The translations under genes and the position numbers were made by a program. Shown in pieces: positions 34,142 to 42,548 of a DNA stretch of 64,000 bases (position 1 is its first letter; the number at the start of each line of letters is the position of its first letter). The notes under the pieces are model-generated. The model saw only the letters and a program-made list of their open reading frames with translations. It ran no database searches and was not told where the DNA came from. Source of the DNA: Bradyrhizobium japonicum USDA 6 (lineage in GTDB: Bacteria > Pseudomonadota > Alphaproteobacteria > Rhizobiales > Xanthobacteraceae); the NCBI RefSeq assembly GCF_000284375.1, contig NC_017249.1, positions 6,999,001-7,063,000 on the forward strand. The letters run 5' to 3'.

Positions 34142-34918
34142 ATGGATCTGCATCTGCGTGGCAAGCGCGTCCTGATCACGGGCGCGTCCAAAGGCATTGG
34201 CGCAGCCGCCGCCGAGGCGTTTGCCGAGGAAGGCGCAAACCTCCTGCTCGCCGCCCGCAGCGGCGACCAGCTCAAGGCGCTGGCGGACCGCCTGCGTTCC
34301 GCGCACCAGATCGATGCCGCGACGAGCATCGTGGACCTGCGCAAGGCCGAGGACGTGGCGCGGCTCGCGAGGGAAGCCGCCGATATCGACGTGCTCGTCA
34401 ACAATGCCGGCGACATCCCCGGTGGCTCCATCGACAAGATCGACGAGGCGACCTGGCGGCACGCCTGGGAATTGAAAGTGTTCGGCTATATCAACCTGAC
34501 GCGGCAGATCTACGCGCAGATGAAGGCGAAGGGCGGCGGCGTCATCGTCAATGACATCGGCGCGGCCGGCGAAAAATTCGACGCCAACTACATCTGCGGC
34601 AGCGCCGGCAACGCCGCATTGATGGCCTTCACCCGCGCGCTCGGCGGCAAGAGCCTCGCCGACAACATCCGCGTGGTCGGCATCAATCCCGGCCCGGTCG
34701 GCACCGATCGCCACGTCACCCTGCTCAAGACGCGGGCAAAGCACCAGTTCGGCGATGAGAGCCGTTACAAGGAATTCCAGAAGAGCCTGCCGCTCGGCCG
34801 GCCCGCGCATGCGCGCGAGATCGGCGATCTCATGGCGTTCCTGGCGTCCGATCGCGCCGGATATACGTCGGGGGTCATCTATACCGTGGATGGCGGCATC
34901 AGCGCGGGCTGGGGTTAG
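34142..34918 (+). CDS. SDR family oxidoreductase with altered active site
   Basis: A 258-aa Rossmann-fold protein of the short-chain dehydrogenase family. The cofactor motif TGASKGIG is at 14-21 and NNAG at 87-90. The catalytic set is changed: the usual YxxxK reads YICGS (Tyr150, Ser154 in place of Lys), and the catalytic Ser region reads NDIGAAG with no Ser. The fold and nucleotide binding seem intact, but classical SDR chemistry is doubtful. It lies between tartrate dehydrogenase and an amidase. Confidence 0.85.
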   Translation: MDLHLRGKRVLITGASKGIGAAAAEAFAEEGANLLLAARSGDQLKALADRLRSAHQIDAATSIVDLRKAEDVARLAREAADIDVLVNNAGDIPGGSIDKIDEATWRHAWELKVFGYINLTRQIYAQMKAKGGGVIVNDIGAAGEKFDANYICGSAGNAALMAFTRALGGKSLADNIRVVGINPGPVGTDRHVTLLKTRAKHQFGDESRYKEFQKSLPLGRPAHAREIGDLMAFLASDRAGYTSGVIYTVDGGISAGWG

Positions 34919-34925
34919 TTTTTCC

Positions 34926-35006
34926 CGTCATTGCGAGCGCAGCGAAGCAATCCAGGAATGCATCCGCTGTGGCAGTCTGGATTGCTTCGCTGCGCTCGCA
35001 ATGACG
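34926..35006. repeat. REP-like palindrome, family B, copy 3
   Basis: CGTCATTGCGAGCGCAGCGA is mirrored by TCGCTGCGCTCGCAATGACG, exactly over 20 bases, with inner arms AAGCAATCCAG and CTGGATTGCTT. This is the most symmetrical of the four copies. It lies between the SDR and the amidase start. Confidence 0.9.
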
Positions 35007-35032
35007 ACACAATAGGCACAGGAGTAAAATAG

Positions 35033-36451
35033 TTGTCTCAAGACTTGATCCGAGAAACGGCCTGCGCCGTCGTCGACAAGCTGCGCTCCAGCGATGTCTC
35101 GCCGCTCGAATTGCTGGATGTGGTGGAGAAGCGCGTCAAGGAGGTCGACGGCAAGGTCAATGCGCTGCCGACGCTGTGCTTCGATCGCGCGCGGGATAAC
35201 GCGAAAACGCTGATGCAGAAGCCGGCCGGCGCGCGCGGACTGCTCGCGGGCCTGCCGGTGCCGATCAAGGATCTCACCGACGTTGCCGGCGTGCTGAATA
35301 CGCAGGGCTCGCCGATCTTCAAAGACAACATCCCCGCGAAGTCCGACCTCATGGTCGAGAACCTCGAAGGCAACGGCGCGGTCGTCTACGCCAAGTCGAA
35401 CACACCGGAATTCGGCGCCGGCGCCAACACCTTCAACGAAGTGTTCGGCGCGACGCTCAATCCCTGGGATACGACGAAGTCTGCGGCCGGCTCCTCCGGC
35501 GGCGCGGCGGTGGCGCTTGCCACCGGCATGGCCTGGCTCGCCCAGGGCTCCGACATGGGCGGCAGCTTGCGCAGCCCCGCAGCCTTCTGCGGCGTGGTCG
35601 GCATGCGGCCGAGCATCGGGCGCGTCGCACATACGCCCAAATCGGCGATCGACCGCAATCTCGGCGTGGTGGGACCGATGGCGCGCAACGTCGAGGATCT
35701 TGCGCTGCTGTTGGATGTCATGAGCGGCGACTATGCAGACGACCCGCTCTCGCTGCCCGCGCCTGCGACCTCGTTCCTGTCGGCGGCGCAGTCAGGCAAG
35801 AAGCCGAAGCGCATCGCCTATTCGCCCGATCTCGGCATCACGCCGGTCGATCCCGAGGTCAAGGCGATCACGCGCAAGGCCGCGGAACGCTTTGCCGAGG
35901 CCGGCGCGATCGTCGAGGAAGCGCATCCGGACTGGCGCGAGGCGCATGAATGCTTCCACGTCCTGCGCGCCTTCGATTTCGCGATCACCAAGGCCAATCT
36001 GCTGCGGACCAAGCGCGACCTTCTGAAGCCCGAGGTGATCTGGAACATCGAGGAAGGCCTCAAGCTCACCGTCGAGCAGCTCGCGCGCGCTGAAGCGCAG
36101 CGCGTCGGCATGACCGCACGCGCGATCGAGTTCTTCAAGACCTACGACCTGCTGTTGACGCCAACCACGATCGTGCCGCCCTTCCCGATCGAGCACCGCT
36201 ATGTCGCCGAATGCGCCGGCAAGAAGTTCGAGAACTATGTCGAATGGCTCGGCATCGTCTACGCCATCACGCTGGCCTGCTGCCCGTCGCTGTCGCTGCC
36301 CTGCGGCTTCACGGCGTCTGGCCTCCCGGTCGGCGTACAAGTCGTCGGTGCCCCGCGAGCGGATGCGCAGGTGATCGCCGGCGCGAAGGTGTTGGAGGAT
36401 ATTCTGGGTCTGCGCGGCTCTACGCCGATCGATCCCAAGGTGAAGGCATAA
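35033..36451 (+). CDS. Amidase (amidase-signature family)
   Basis: A 472-aa serine amidohydrolase with the Ser-cisSer-Lys triad: Lys79 in GLPVPIKD, the Gly/Ser-rich GSSGG at 153-157 containing the cis-Ser, and nucleophile Ser178 in SDMGGSLRSPA. It hydrolyses a carboxamide to acid plus ammonia; the substrate is unknown. The start is a TTG (35033) with CAGGAG about 10 nt upstream. It may share a transcript with the SDR across the repeat. Confidence 0.92.
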   Translation: MSQDLIRETACAVVDKLRSSDVSPLELLDVVEKRVKEVDGKVNALPTLCFDRARDNAKTLMQKPAGARGLLAGLPVPIKDLTDVAGVLNTQGSPIFKDNIPAKSDLMVENLEGNGAVVYAKSNTPEFGAGANTFNEVFGATLNPWDTTKSAAGSSGGAAVALATGMAWLAQGSDMGGSLRSPAAFCGVVGMRPSIGRVAHTPKSAIDRNLGVVGPMARNVEDLALLLDVMSGDYADDPLSLPAPATSFLSAAQSGKKPKRIAYSPDLGITPVDPEVKAITRKAAERFAEAGAIVEEAHPDWREAHECFHVLRAFDFAITKANLLRTKRDLLKPEVIWNIEEGLKLTVEQLARAEAQRVGMTARAIEFFKTYDLLLTPTTIVPPFPIEHRYVAECAGKKFENYVEWLGIVYAITLACCPSLSLPCGFTASGLPVGVQVVGAPRADAQVIAGAKVLEDILGLRGSTPIDPKVKA

Positions 36452-36504
36452 TCTGAGCCGCACCGGCGGGAGCTTGGCGGCCCCCGCCGTGCGCCGCTCA
36501 GGTC

Positions 36505-36714
36505 CTAGTCGTTCACCTTCGGTCCGCCGTGATATTGATGCGCATCGGCGACGGGCTCCTCCGTCGGTGCGAAAGCGAAGGAGTTCCGATGCGCTTCCGA
36601 CACCTGGATGGCGGTCGCCGAAGCCATGTGTTGGTGCTTCATTGCGTCATGGGCGGATGCGGCAGAGCAAAGTACGACCAGCATCGCCGACGCGGTGAGA
36701 ACAGACTTGATCAT
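36505..36714 (-). CDS. Small exported His/Met-rich protein
   Basis: A 69-residue product. The first 21 residues (MIKSVLTASAMLVVLCSAAS) form a clear signal peptide, cleaved before AHDAMKHQHM or nearby. The mature part of about 48 residues has six His and three Met, mostly in HDAMKHQHM and AHQYHGGPK, suggesting periplasmic metal binding (inference). I recognise no family. The ATG at 36714 is used because it begins the signal peptide; longer upstream in-frame sequence does not look like protein. The gene is too short for strong statistics. Confidence 0.6.
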   Translation of the reverse strand: MIKSVLTASAMLVVLCSAASAHDAMKHQHMASATAIQVSEAHRNSFAFAPTEEPVADAHQYHGGPKVND

Positions 36715-36836
36715 GATGTGACGTGCCTCTTGTTGAGTGCCACCAGCCATATTCAGGTGGGCCTCGCAACGTAGGATTCCCAGTTTGAATCCGGGCACGC
36801 GTTATAGGCACGGCATAAGCATTTCGTGATCGAGGG

Positions 36837-37946
36837 TCACCTCGCGCCGGCGTGAGCCTCCAGGTTACGGCTGTAACGCGACATCGCGAAGCAAAACACA
36901 AAGTAGATCGCGGCGACGAAGATATAGACCTCGACCGAGAATTGCTGCCAGGCGGGATCGATGATCGCGGTCTTGGCCGTCGTCAGCACGTCGAAAATGC
37001 CGATGATCAGGACCAGACTGGTGTCCTTGAAGAAGGCGATGAAGGTGTTGACCAGCGGCGGGATGACGTGGCGAATCGCCTGCGGCAGGACGATCAGCCG
37101 GTGCTTGCGCCAATATGACAACCCCAGTGCGTCGGCGGCCTCATATTGCCCGCGCGGCACGGCCTGAAGACCGCCACGGATGACTTCGGCGAGGTAGGCG
37201 CCCGCGAACAGGATGATGGCGATCTGCGCGCGCAATAGCTTGTCGATGTTGAAGCCACTGGGCATGAACAGCGGAAACATCACGCTCGCCATGAACAACA
37301 GACTCACCAGCGGCACGCCGCGGATCAGCTCGACATAGAGCACCGAGAGCGAGCGGATCGCCGGCAGCTTTGAGCGCCGGCCGAGCGCAACGAGGATGCC
37401 GAGCGGGAAACCAAAGGCCAACCCAAACGTCGCCAGGATCAGCGTCACCGGCAATCCGCCCCAACGGTCCTGCGAGACGAAGGAGAGCCCGAACACCCCG
37501 CCCCACATCAGCACGCTGATCAGCGCCAGCGCGCCGATCCAGATATAGGCCAGCTCGCGCCGCCACAGGGCGCGGCGGGTGGAGAGATAGAACAGCGCGA
37601 TGAACAGCACGACCGACAGCGCTGGTCGCCACTGCTCGTCGAACGGATAGGTGCCGAACAGGATGAAGCGATATTTTTCGGGAATGATCGCCCAACAGGC
37701 GCCAAGGCCACGCACCGCCTTGCAGGCGCTGGAGTCATTTGCCGGTGTCAGCCAGACGGCGTTCGCGACGCCCCACTGCACGAAGCTGAAGACGCCCTTG
37801 GACAGCACCGCCAGCAGCACGACCGTGAGGATGCCGTTCGGGATCGACGAGAACAGGTTGGTGCGCAGCCAGCGCAGCGCCGGATTGCCAATCTGCGGGC
37901 GGCGGGCGGCCCGCGGTGCGTCCGGAATATCGGTGATCGCGGTCAT
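36837..37946 (-). CDS. aapM: General L-amino acid ABC transporter permease AapM
   Basis: A 369-aa polar-amino-acid permease with about eight membrane segments, the C-terminal half carrying the conserved EAA loop as QYEAADALGLSYWRKHRLIVLPQAIR around residues 275-300. The long N-terminal region with GNPALRWLRTNLF and the periplasmic Cys-containing loop SSACKAVRGLGACWAIIPEK are typical of AapM. It starts 2 nt after the aapQ stop. It forms a heterodimer with AapQ. Confidence 0.92.
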   Translation of the reverse strand: MTAITDIPDAPRAARRPQIGNPALRWLRTNLFSSIPNGILTVVLLAVLSKGVFSFVQWGVANAVWLTPANDSSACKAVRGLGACWAIIPEKYRFILFGTYPFDEQWRPALSVVLFIALFYLSTRRALWRRELAYIWIGALALISVLMWGGVFGLSFVSQDRWGGLPVTLILATFGLAFGFPLGILVALGRRSKLPAIRSLSVLYVELIRGVPLVSLLFMASVMFPLFMPSGFNIDKLLRAQIAIILFAGAYLAEVIRGGLQAVPRGQYEAADALGLSYWRKHRLIVLPQAIRHVIPPLVNTFIAFFKDTSLVLIIGIFDVLTTAKTAIIDPAWQQFSVEVYIFVAAIYFVFCFAMSRYSRNLEAHAGAR

Positions 37947-37948
37947 GC

Positions 37949-39136
37949 TCAGCGCTCCACCAGCGCGATGCGCGAATTGTACCAGTTCATGAAGAAGCTG
38001 ATGCCGAGGCTGATGGTCAAGAACACCGCCATGATCAGCGCGATCGCCTCGATCGCCTGCCCGGTCTGGTTCAACGTGGTGTTGGCGACCGAGACCACGT
38101 CCTGGTAGCCGATCGCGACCGCGAGCGAGGAGTTCTTGGTCAGGTTGAGATACTGGCTCGTCATCGGCGGCACGATGACGCGCAGCGCCTGCGGCAGGAT
38201 GATCTGCCGCAGCATGAAGCTGCGGCGCAAGCCGAGCGCATTTGCGGCATCCCATTGCCCGCGCGGCACGGACTGGATGCCGCTGCGCACGATCTCGGCG
38301 ATGAAGGCCGAGGTGTAGGTCACGAGCGCGATCAGCAGCGCGAAATACTCCGGCGCGAGCGTCAGCCCGCCGACGAAGTTGAAGCCGCGCAGCTCCGGCC
38401 ATTCGATCTTCCAGGACACACCAAGCGCCACGGACATTGCCGCCGGCAGCGCGACGATGAAGCCAACCGCAAAGGGCCAGGCCGGCCGCGGCTTGCCGTC
38501 GCGCATCTGCTGCGCGATCAGCCATCGCCTGATGAGATAGAACACGGCAAGCCCGAGCACGGCCGTACCGAGCACCCAGAGCTGCGGCGAGCCGACCGGA
38601 ATCGCCGGCAGGATCAGGCCGCGATTGGACAGAAATACGCCCTCGACCGGCCGCCAGGCCGCGCGCGCGGCCGGCAGTGCCTGCATCAACACGTACCAGA
38701 ACAGGAGCTGCAGCAGCAGCGGGATGTCGCGGAGCGTTTCGACATAGACGGCGGCGAGCCGCGACAACAGCCAGTTGGCGGAGAGACGCGAAATGCCGAT
38801 CAGCGTGCCCAGGATCGTCGCGAGCACGATGCCGATCACGGCGACGCGCAAGGTGTTGGCGATGCCGACGACGAAGGCCCACAGGTACGTGTCTCTCGGA
38901 TTATAAGAGAGCAGGCTGTCGGCGATCGGCATGCCGGCTTCGCGGCCGAGGAAAGCGAAGCCGGTCGTGATGCGGCGGGCCGAGAGATTGGTGACGGTGT
39001 TGGACCAGAGGAAGGCGACAACCCCAAGCACGATCCCGACGACGAGCACCTGCCAGAACAGGCCTTGCAGCTCTCGGCGGCCAAATCCGCCGAAGAAGCG
39101 ACGGCGGGGCGGCGGTCTTGGACTGTCTGAAGTCAC
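37949..39136 (-). CDS. aapQ: General L-amino acid ABC transporter permease AapQ
   Basis: A 395-aa permease. The AapQ-type features are a Pro/Arg-rich cytoplasmic N-terminus, FLGREAGMPIADSLLSYNPR, the segment ETLRDIPLLLQLLFWYVLM, and the EAA loop GQWDAANALGLRRSFMLRQ. It is the first gene of the aapQ-aapM operon and diverges from the RpiR regulator. The usual ATPase gene aapP does not follow aapM here. Confidence 0.92.
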   Translation of the reverse strand: MTSDSPRPPPRRRFFGGFGRRELQGLFWQVLVVGIVLGVVAFLWSNTVTNLSARRITTGFAFLGREAGMPIADSLLSYNPRDTYLWAFVVGIANTLRVAVIGIVLATILGTLIGISRLSANWLLSRLAAVYVETLRDIPLLLQLLFWYVLMQALPAARAAWRPVEGVFLSNRGLILPAIPVGSPQLWVLGTAVLGLAVFYLIRRWLIAQQMRDGKPRPAWPFAVGFIVALPAAMSVALGVSWKIEWPELRGFNFVGGLTLAPEYFALLIALVTYTSAFIAEIVRSGIQSVPRGQWDAANALGLRRSFMLRQIILPQALRVIVPPMTSQYLNLTKNSSLAVAIGYQDVVSVANTTLNQTGQAIEAIALIMAVFLTISLGISFFMNWYNSRIALVER

Positions 39137-39186
39137 AGCACAAAAATCCTTCTGGCGAGCAACGATTTCCGGCGGCGCACGTCAAC

Positions 39187-39215
39187 TGTTGCACCAATCT
39201 CAAAAGCGTGCAACA
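39187..39215. promoter_or_regulatory. Inverted repeat operator candidate, aapQ / rpiR divergent promoter
   Basis: TGTTGCAC (39187-39194) and GTGCAACA (39208-39215) are perfect reverse complements 13 bp apart, centre to centre about two helical turns. They lie 51 bp before aapQ and 9 bp before the RpiR start, fitting an autoregulated repressor or activator site. Confidence 0.72.
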
Positions 39216-39223
39216 AATGTTTC

Positions 39224-40096
39224 ATGGCCGAGCCCGCGAAATCCTCGCCCTTGAGCGAACTGCGCATTGCGTTGCCATCGCTCCCCCTGCGGTTGCAGGA
39301 GGTCGGCCGCTTCGTTGCCGCCAATGACTACGACGCCACCACCCGTTCGATGCGCGATCTTGCCGCCGAGGCTGGCGCCGACCCGGCCGCATTCACGCGG
39401 CTTGCCAAGGCCATCGGCTATTCCGGCTGGGACCAACTGCGCGCGGCACTCACCGAAGCGCGGCGGCCGTCGCAGATCTCACCTTTCTCCGGCCGCGCCA
39501 AGAGCCGGCGTCACGGCCCGAACGCCGATGTCGCGCTGGTCACCGACAAGCTCGAGGCCGAGGGCGCAGGCCTCCCGCGCATTCCGGCCCAGCCGATTGC
39601 GGACGCCGCCCGCGCGCTGCACGACGCCAAGCGGATCTGGATTGCCGGTTACCGAAGCTGCCGGAGCGTCGCGGAGCTCTTGAACTACGAGCTTCGGCTG
39701 TTCCGTCCCGAACAGGTGCAACTCGTCGGTGCATCCGGCCCCGACGATCTCGATCTCGGCGCCTTTCGTCCCGGCGAAGCCGTCATCGTCATCGGCTTCC
39801 TGCCCTACACGCATGCGAGCGTCCGTGTTGCGCAGGCCGCCCATCGTGCCGGCGCAGCGCTGATCGCGATCGCGGACAGCCTCTCGGCGCCGATGGCCGA
39901 AGGCGCCGACCACGTGCTGCTGTTCGAGGCGGCCTCGTCCCCCGGCTTCTTCCCGAGTCTCACGGGCGCCATCGCGATTGCGCAATCGCTCGCGGCGGTA
40001 ACATTCTCGCTCGGCGGCGCGGCCGCCAAGAAGCGCCTGGAAACCACCGAGGCGCGGCTCGCCGCGGCCTCCACTTACGTCCCAGAGAAAGGTTGA
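39224..40096 (+). CDS. MurR/RpiR family transcriptional regulator
   Basis: A 290-aa regulator. It has an N-terminal HTH_6 domain (about residues 10-85; MRDLAAEAGADPAAFTRLAK is the helix-turn-helix) and a C-terminal SIS domain (about 115-255; RIWIAGYRSCRSVAELLNYE and VIVIGFLPYTHASVRVAQAA). SIS domains usually bind phosphosugars, but this regulator sits between amino-acid transport and transaminase genes, so it may sense an amine or amino-acid product. It diverges from aapQ; its stop is 3 nt before the aminotransferase. Confidence 0.9.
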   Translation: MAEPAKSSPLSELRIALPSLPLRLQEVGRFVAANDYDATTRSMRDLAAEAGADPAAFTRLAKAIGYSGWDQLRAALTEARRPSQISPFSGRAKSRRHGPNADVALVTDKLEAEGAGLPRIPAQPIADAARALHDAKRIWIAGYRSCRSVAELLNYELRLFRPEQVQLVGASGPDDLDLGAFRPGEAVIVIGFLPYTHASVRVAQAAHRAGAALIAIADSLSAPMAEGADHVLLFEAASSPGFFPSLTGAIAIAQSLAAVTFSLGGAAAKKRLETTEARLAAASTYVPEKG

Positions 40097-40099
40097 CCC

Positions 40100-41449
40100 A
40101 TGGCCGCTCGCACCAGCCGCGTGCTGCACCGTTCGTTGCGCGAAACGCCGCCCAAGGCGATCGGCGGCGAAGGCGTCTATCTCTTCGCCGAGGACGGGCG
40201 GCGCGTGATCGACGCTTCCGGCGGCGCAGCCGTCTCCTGCCTCGGTCATCAGCATCCGCGCGTGATCGCGGCGATAGCAAAACAAGCCTCGACGCTGGCT
40301 TACGCGCACACCGCCTTCTTCTCCTCCGAGCCGGCCGAGGCGCTGGCCGAGACGCTGGTCGGGCATGAACCCGGCGGTCTCGCCTACGCCTATTTCGTCA
40401 GCGGCGGATCGGAGGCGATTGAAGCCAGCATCAAGCTCGCGCGGCAATATTTCATCGAGCGCGGCGAGCCGCGGCGGCAGCACTTCATTGCGCGGCGGCA
40501 GAGTTATCACGGCAACACGCTCGGCGCGCTCGCCGCCGGTGGCAATGCCTGGCGGCGCGCCCCCTATGCGCCCCTGCTGTCCGGCGCCTTCAGCCACGTG
40601 ACGCCGGCCTTTGCCTATCACGAGAAGCACAAGGGCGAATCCGACGCGCAGTTCGTGGCGCGACTGGCCGCGGAACTCGAAGGCGAATTTCAGCGGCTTG
40701 GCCCCGACACCGTCGCCGCGTTCCTCGCCGAGCCCGTTGTCGGTGCCACCGCCGGTGCGGTGACGGCACCGGACGGCTACTTCAAGGCGGTGCGCGAGAT
40801 CTGCGACCGGCATGGCGCCCTCCTCATCCTCGACGAGGTCATGAGCGGCATGGGCCGCACCGGCACGACACACGCCTGGGAGCAGGAGGGCGTTGCTCCC
40901 GATATCCAGGCGATCGCAAAGGGCCTCGGCGGCGGCTACCAGCCGATCGGCGCGATGCTCGCGAGCGGCAAGATCATCGACACCATCCGCTCGGGCTCCG
41001 GCGCGTTCCAGCATGGCCACACCTATCTGGCGCATCCCCTCGCCTGCGCGGCCGCGCTCGCGGTGCAGGACGTGATCCGCGAGGACCGCCTGCTCGACCG
41101 CGTCAAGGAGCGCGGCAAGCAGCTCGAGCAGCGCCTGACCGAGCGCTTCGGCAATCACCGCCATGTCGGCGACATCAGGGGCCGCGGCCTGTTCTGGGCG
41201 ATCGAGCTCGTCGCCGATCGCACCGGCCGCACCTCGTTCGATCCCGCGCTCAAGCTGAACCAGAAGATCAAGGCGGAAGCCTTCGCCAACGGGCTCGGCT
41301 GCTATCCCGGCGGCGGTACCGTGGACGGCGTCCGTGGCGACCATGTGCTGCTGGCGCCGCCCTATATCGCTTCGGCTGACGAGATCGATCTGATCGTCGA
41401 CAAGCTCGGCACCGCCGTCGACAACGTGTTGCGTAGTGTCAATCACTGA
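40100..41449 (+). CDS. Class III aminotransferase (PLP-dependent)
   Basis: A 449-aa fold-type I omega-aminotransferase. VSGGSEAIEASIKLARQYF binds PLP phosphate, ILDEVMSGMGRTG contains the PLP-N1 Asp, and AIAKGLGGGYQPIGAML carries the Schiff-base Lys. It follows rpiR with a 3-nt gap and precedes the aapJ gene by 12 nt, so the operon links sensing, deamination and import. The amino donor is unknown; the family uses GABA, beta-alanine, ornithine or similar. Confidence 0.92.
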   Translation: MAARTSRVLHRSLRETPPKAIGGEGVYLFAEDGRRVIDASGGAAVSCLGHQHPRVIAAIAKQASTLAYAHTAFFSSEPAEALAETLVGHEPGGLAYAYFVSGGSEAIEASIKLARQYFIERGEPRRQHFIARRQSYHGNTLGALAAGGNAWRRAPYAPLLSGAFSHVTPAFAYHEKHKGESDAQFVARLAAELEGEFQRLGPDTVAAFLAEPVVGATAGAVTAPDGYFKAVREICDRHGALLILDEVMSGMGRTGTTHAWEQEGVAPDIQAIAKGLGGGYQPIGAMLASGKIIDTIRSGSGAFQHGHTYLAHPLACAAALAVQDVIREDRLLDRVKERGKQLEQRLTERFGNHRHVGDIRGRGLFWAIELVADRTGRTSFDPALKLNQKIKAEAFANGLGCYPGGGTVDGVRGDHVLLAPPYIASADEIDLIVDKLGTAVDNVLRSVNH

Positions 41450-41461
41450 GGGGAGAGTCAT

Positions 41462-42475
41462 ATGATGAGGAAAGTGGTTATCGCGGCGAGCATGCTCGCG
41501 GCATCGACGGTTGCCGCGTCGGCGGCGACGCTCGACACGGTGAAGAGCCGCGGCACGCTGATCTGCGGCGTCAGCGCCGGCTTTGCCGGTTTCTCCGCGC
41601 CGGACTCGCAGGGCAATTACAAGGGCCTCGACGTCGATTATTGCCGCGCGCTCGCCGCCGGCGTGCTCGGCGATGCCAGCAAGGTCCGCTACGTCTCGTT
41701 GACCGCGCAGAATCGCTTCACCGCGCTGCAATCGGGCGAGATCGACGTACTCTACCGCAACTCGACCCAGACGTATCTGCGCGGCGTGACGCTGGGCCTC
41801 CGCCAGGGTCCGATCAACTTCTACGACGGCCAGGGTTTTGTCGTGAAGAAGGACCTCGGCGTCAAGGAGCTGAAGGACCTCAAGGGCGCCACGGTCTGCG
41901 TCGCGCAGGGCACCACGCATGAAGTCACGCTCGGCGATTACGGCCGCGCCAACGGCATCGACTGGAAGCCGCTGGTGTTCGACCGTGTCGACACCATGTA
42001 CCAGACCTTCTTCGGCGGCCGCTGCGATGCAATGACCCAGGACGCCTCCGCGCTCGCCGGCGCGGTGACGACCGCGGCGCCGAATCCGGCCGACTACGTC
42101 GTGCTGCCGCAGACCATCAGCAAGGAGCCGCTCGGCCCGTTCACCCGCAACGGTGACGAAGTCTGGAGCGACATCATCACGTGGTTGCATTACGGCCTGA
42201 TCGAGGCCGAGGAGCTTGGCGTCACGCAAGGCAATGTCGACGAGATGGCGAAGTCACAGACGCCGGCGATCCAGCGCCTGCTGGGTGCCTCCGGCGACCT
42301 CGGCTCGCGGCTCGGTCTCGACAACAAATGGCTGGTGACGGTGATCAAGACCACCGGCAATTACGGTGAGATCTACGAGCGCAATGTCGGCAAGGCGAGC
42401 CCGCTCAAGCTCGACCGCGGCCTCAACGGCCTCTGGAGCAAGGGCGGCTTGATGTACGCGGTGCCGTTCAAGTAA
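41462..42475 (+). CDS. aapJ: General amino acid ABC transporter binding protein AapJ
   Basis: A 337-aa periplasmic binding protein. The Sec signal MMRKVVIAASMLAASTVAAS ends at about residue 22. The mature protein opens TLDTVKSRGTLICGVSAGFA, with AapJ-type motifs FSAPDSQGNYKGLDVDYCRA and QNRFTALQSGEIDVLYRNST. GGGGAGAG precedes the ATG. It is separated from aapQ-aapM by the RpiR and aminotransferase genes and lies on the opposite strand, so the aap transporter is split into two operons. Confidence 0.92.
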   Translation: MMRKVVIAASMLAASTVAASAATLDTVKSRGTLICGVSAGFAGFSAPDSQGNYKGLDVDYCRALAAGVLGDASKVRYVSLTAQNRFTALQSGEIDVLYRNSTQTYLRGVTLGLRQGPINFYDGQGFVVKKDLGVKELKDLKGATVCVAQGTTHEVTLGDYGRANGIDWKPLVFDRVDTMYQTFFGGRCDAMTQDASALAGAVTTAAPNPADYVVLPQTISKEPLGPFTRNGDEVWSDIITWLHYGLIEAEELGVTQGNVDEMAKSQTPAIQRLLGASGDLGSRLGLDNKWLVTVIKTTGNYGEIYERNVGKASPLKLDRGLNGLWSKGGLMYAVPFK

Positions 42476-42485
42476 ACACGCGTGT

Positions 42486-42520
42486 CCCGGACGTGCAGCG
42501 TGCAACGCTGCCGTCCGGGG
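42486..42520. terminator. Hairpin after aapJ
   Basis: CCCGGACG-T-GCAGCG and CGCTGC-CGTCCGGG pair over about 14 bp with one bulge and a 4-5 nt loop, 11 bp after the aapJ stop. No T-run follows, so it may attenuate transcription or protect the aapJ mRNA 3' end rather than terminate fully. Confidence 0.55.
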
Positions 42521-42548
42521 CGCGAGACCTGCCAGGTAATCACCTCCA

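Noticed and set aside
36452..36504. A terminator after the amidase (GCACCGGCGGG with CCCGCCGTGC)
   Set aside because: The stem has a bulge and lacks a T-run, so it is too weak to call.
39479..42229. A minus-strand open frame of about 900 codons over the rpiR-aminotransferase-aapJ genes
   Set aside because: It is a shadow of three well-supported genes and has no conserved motif.
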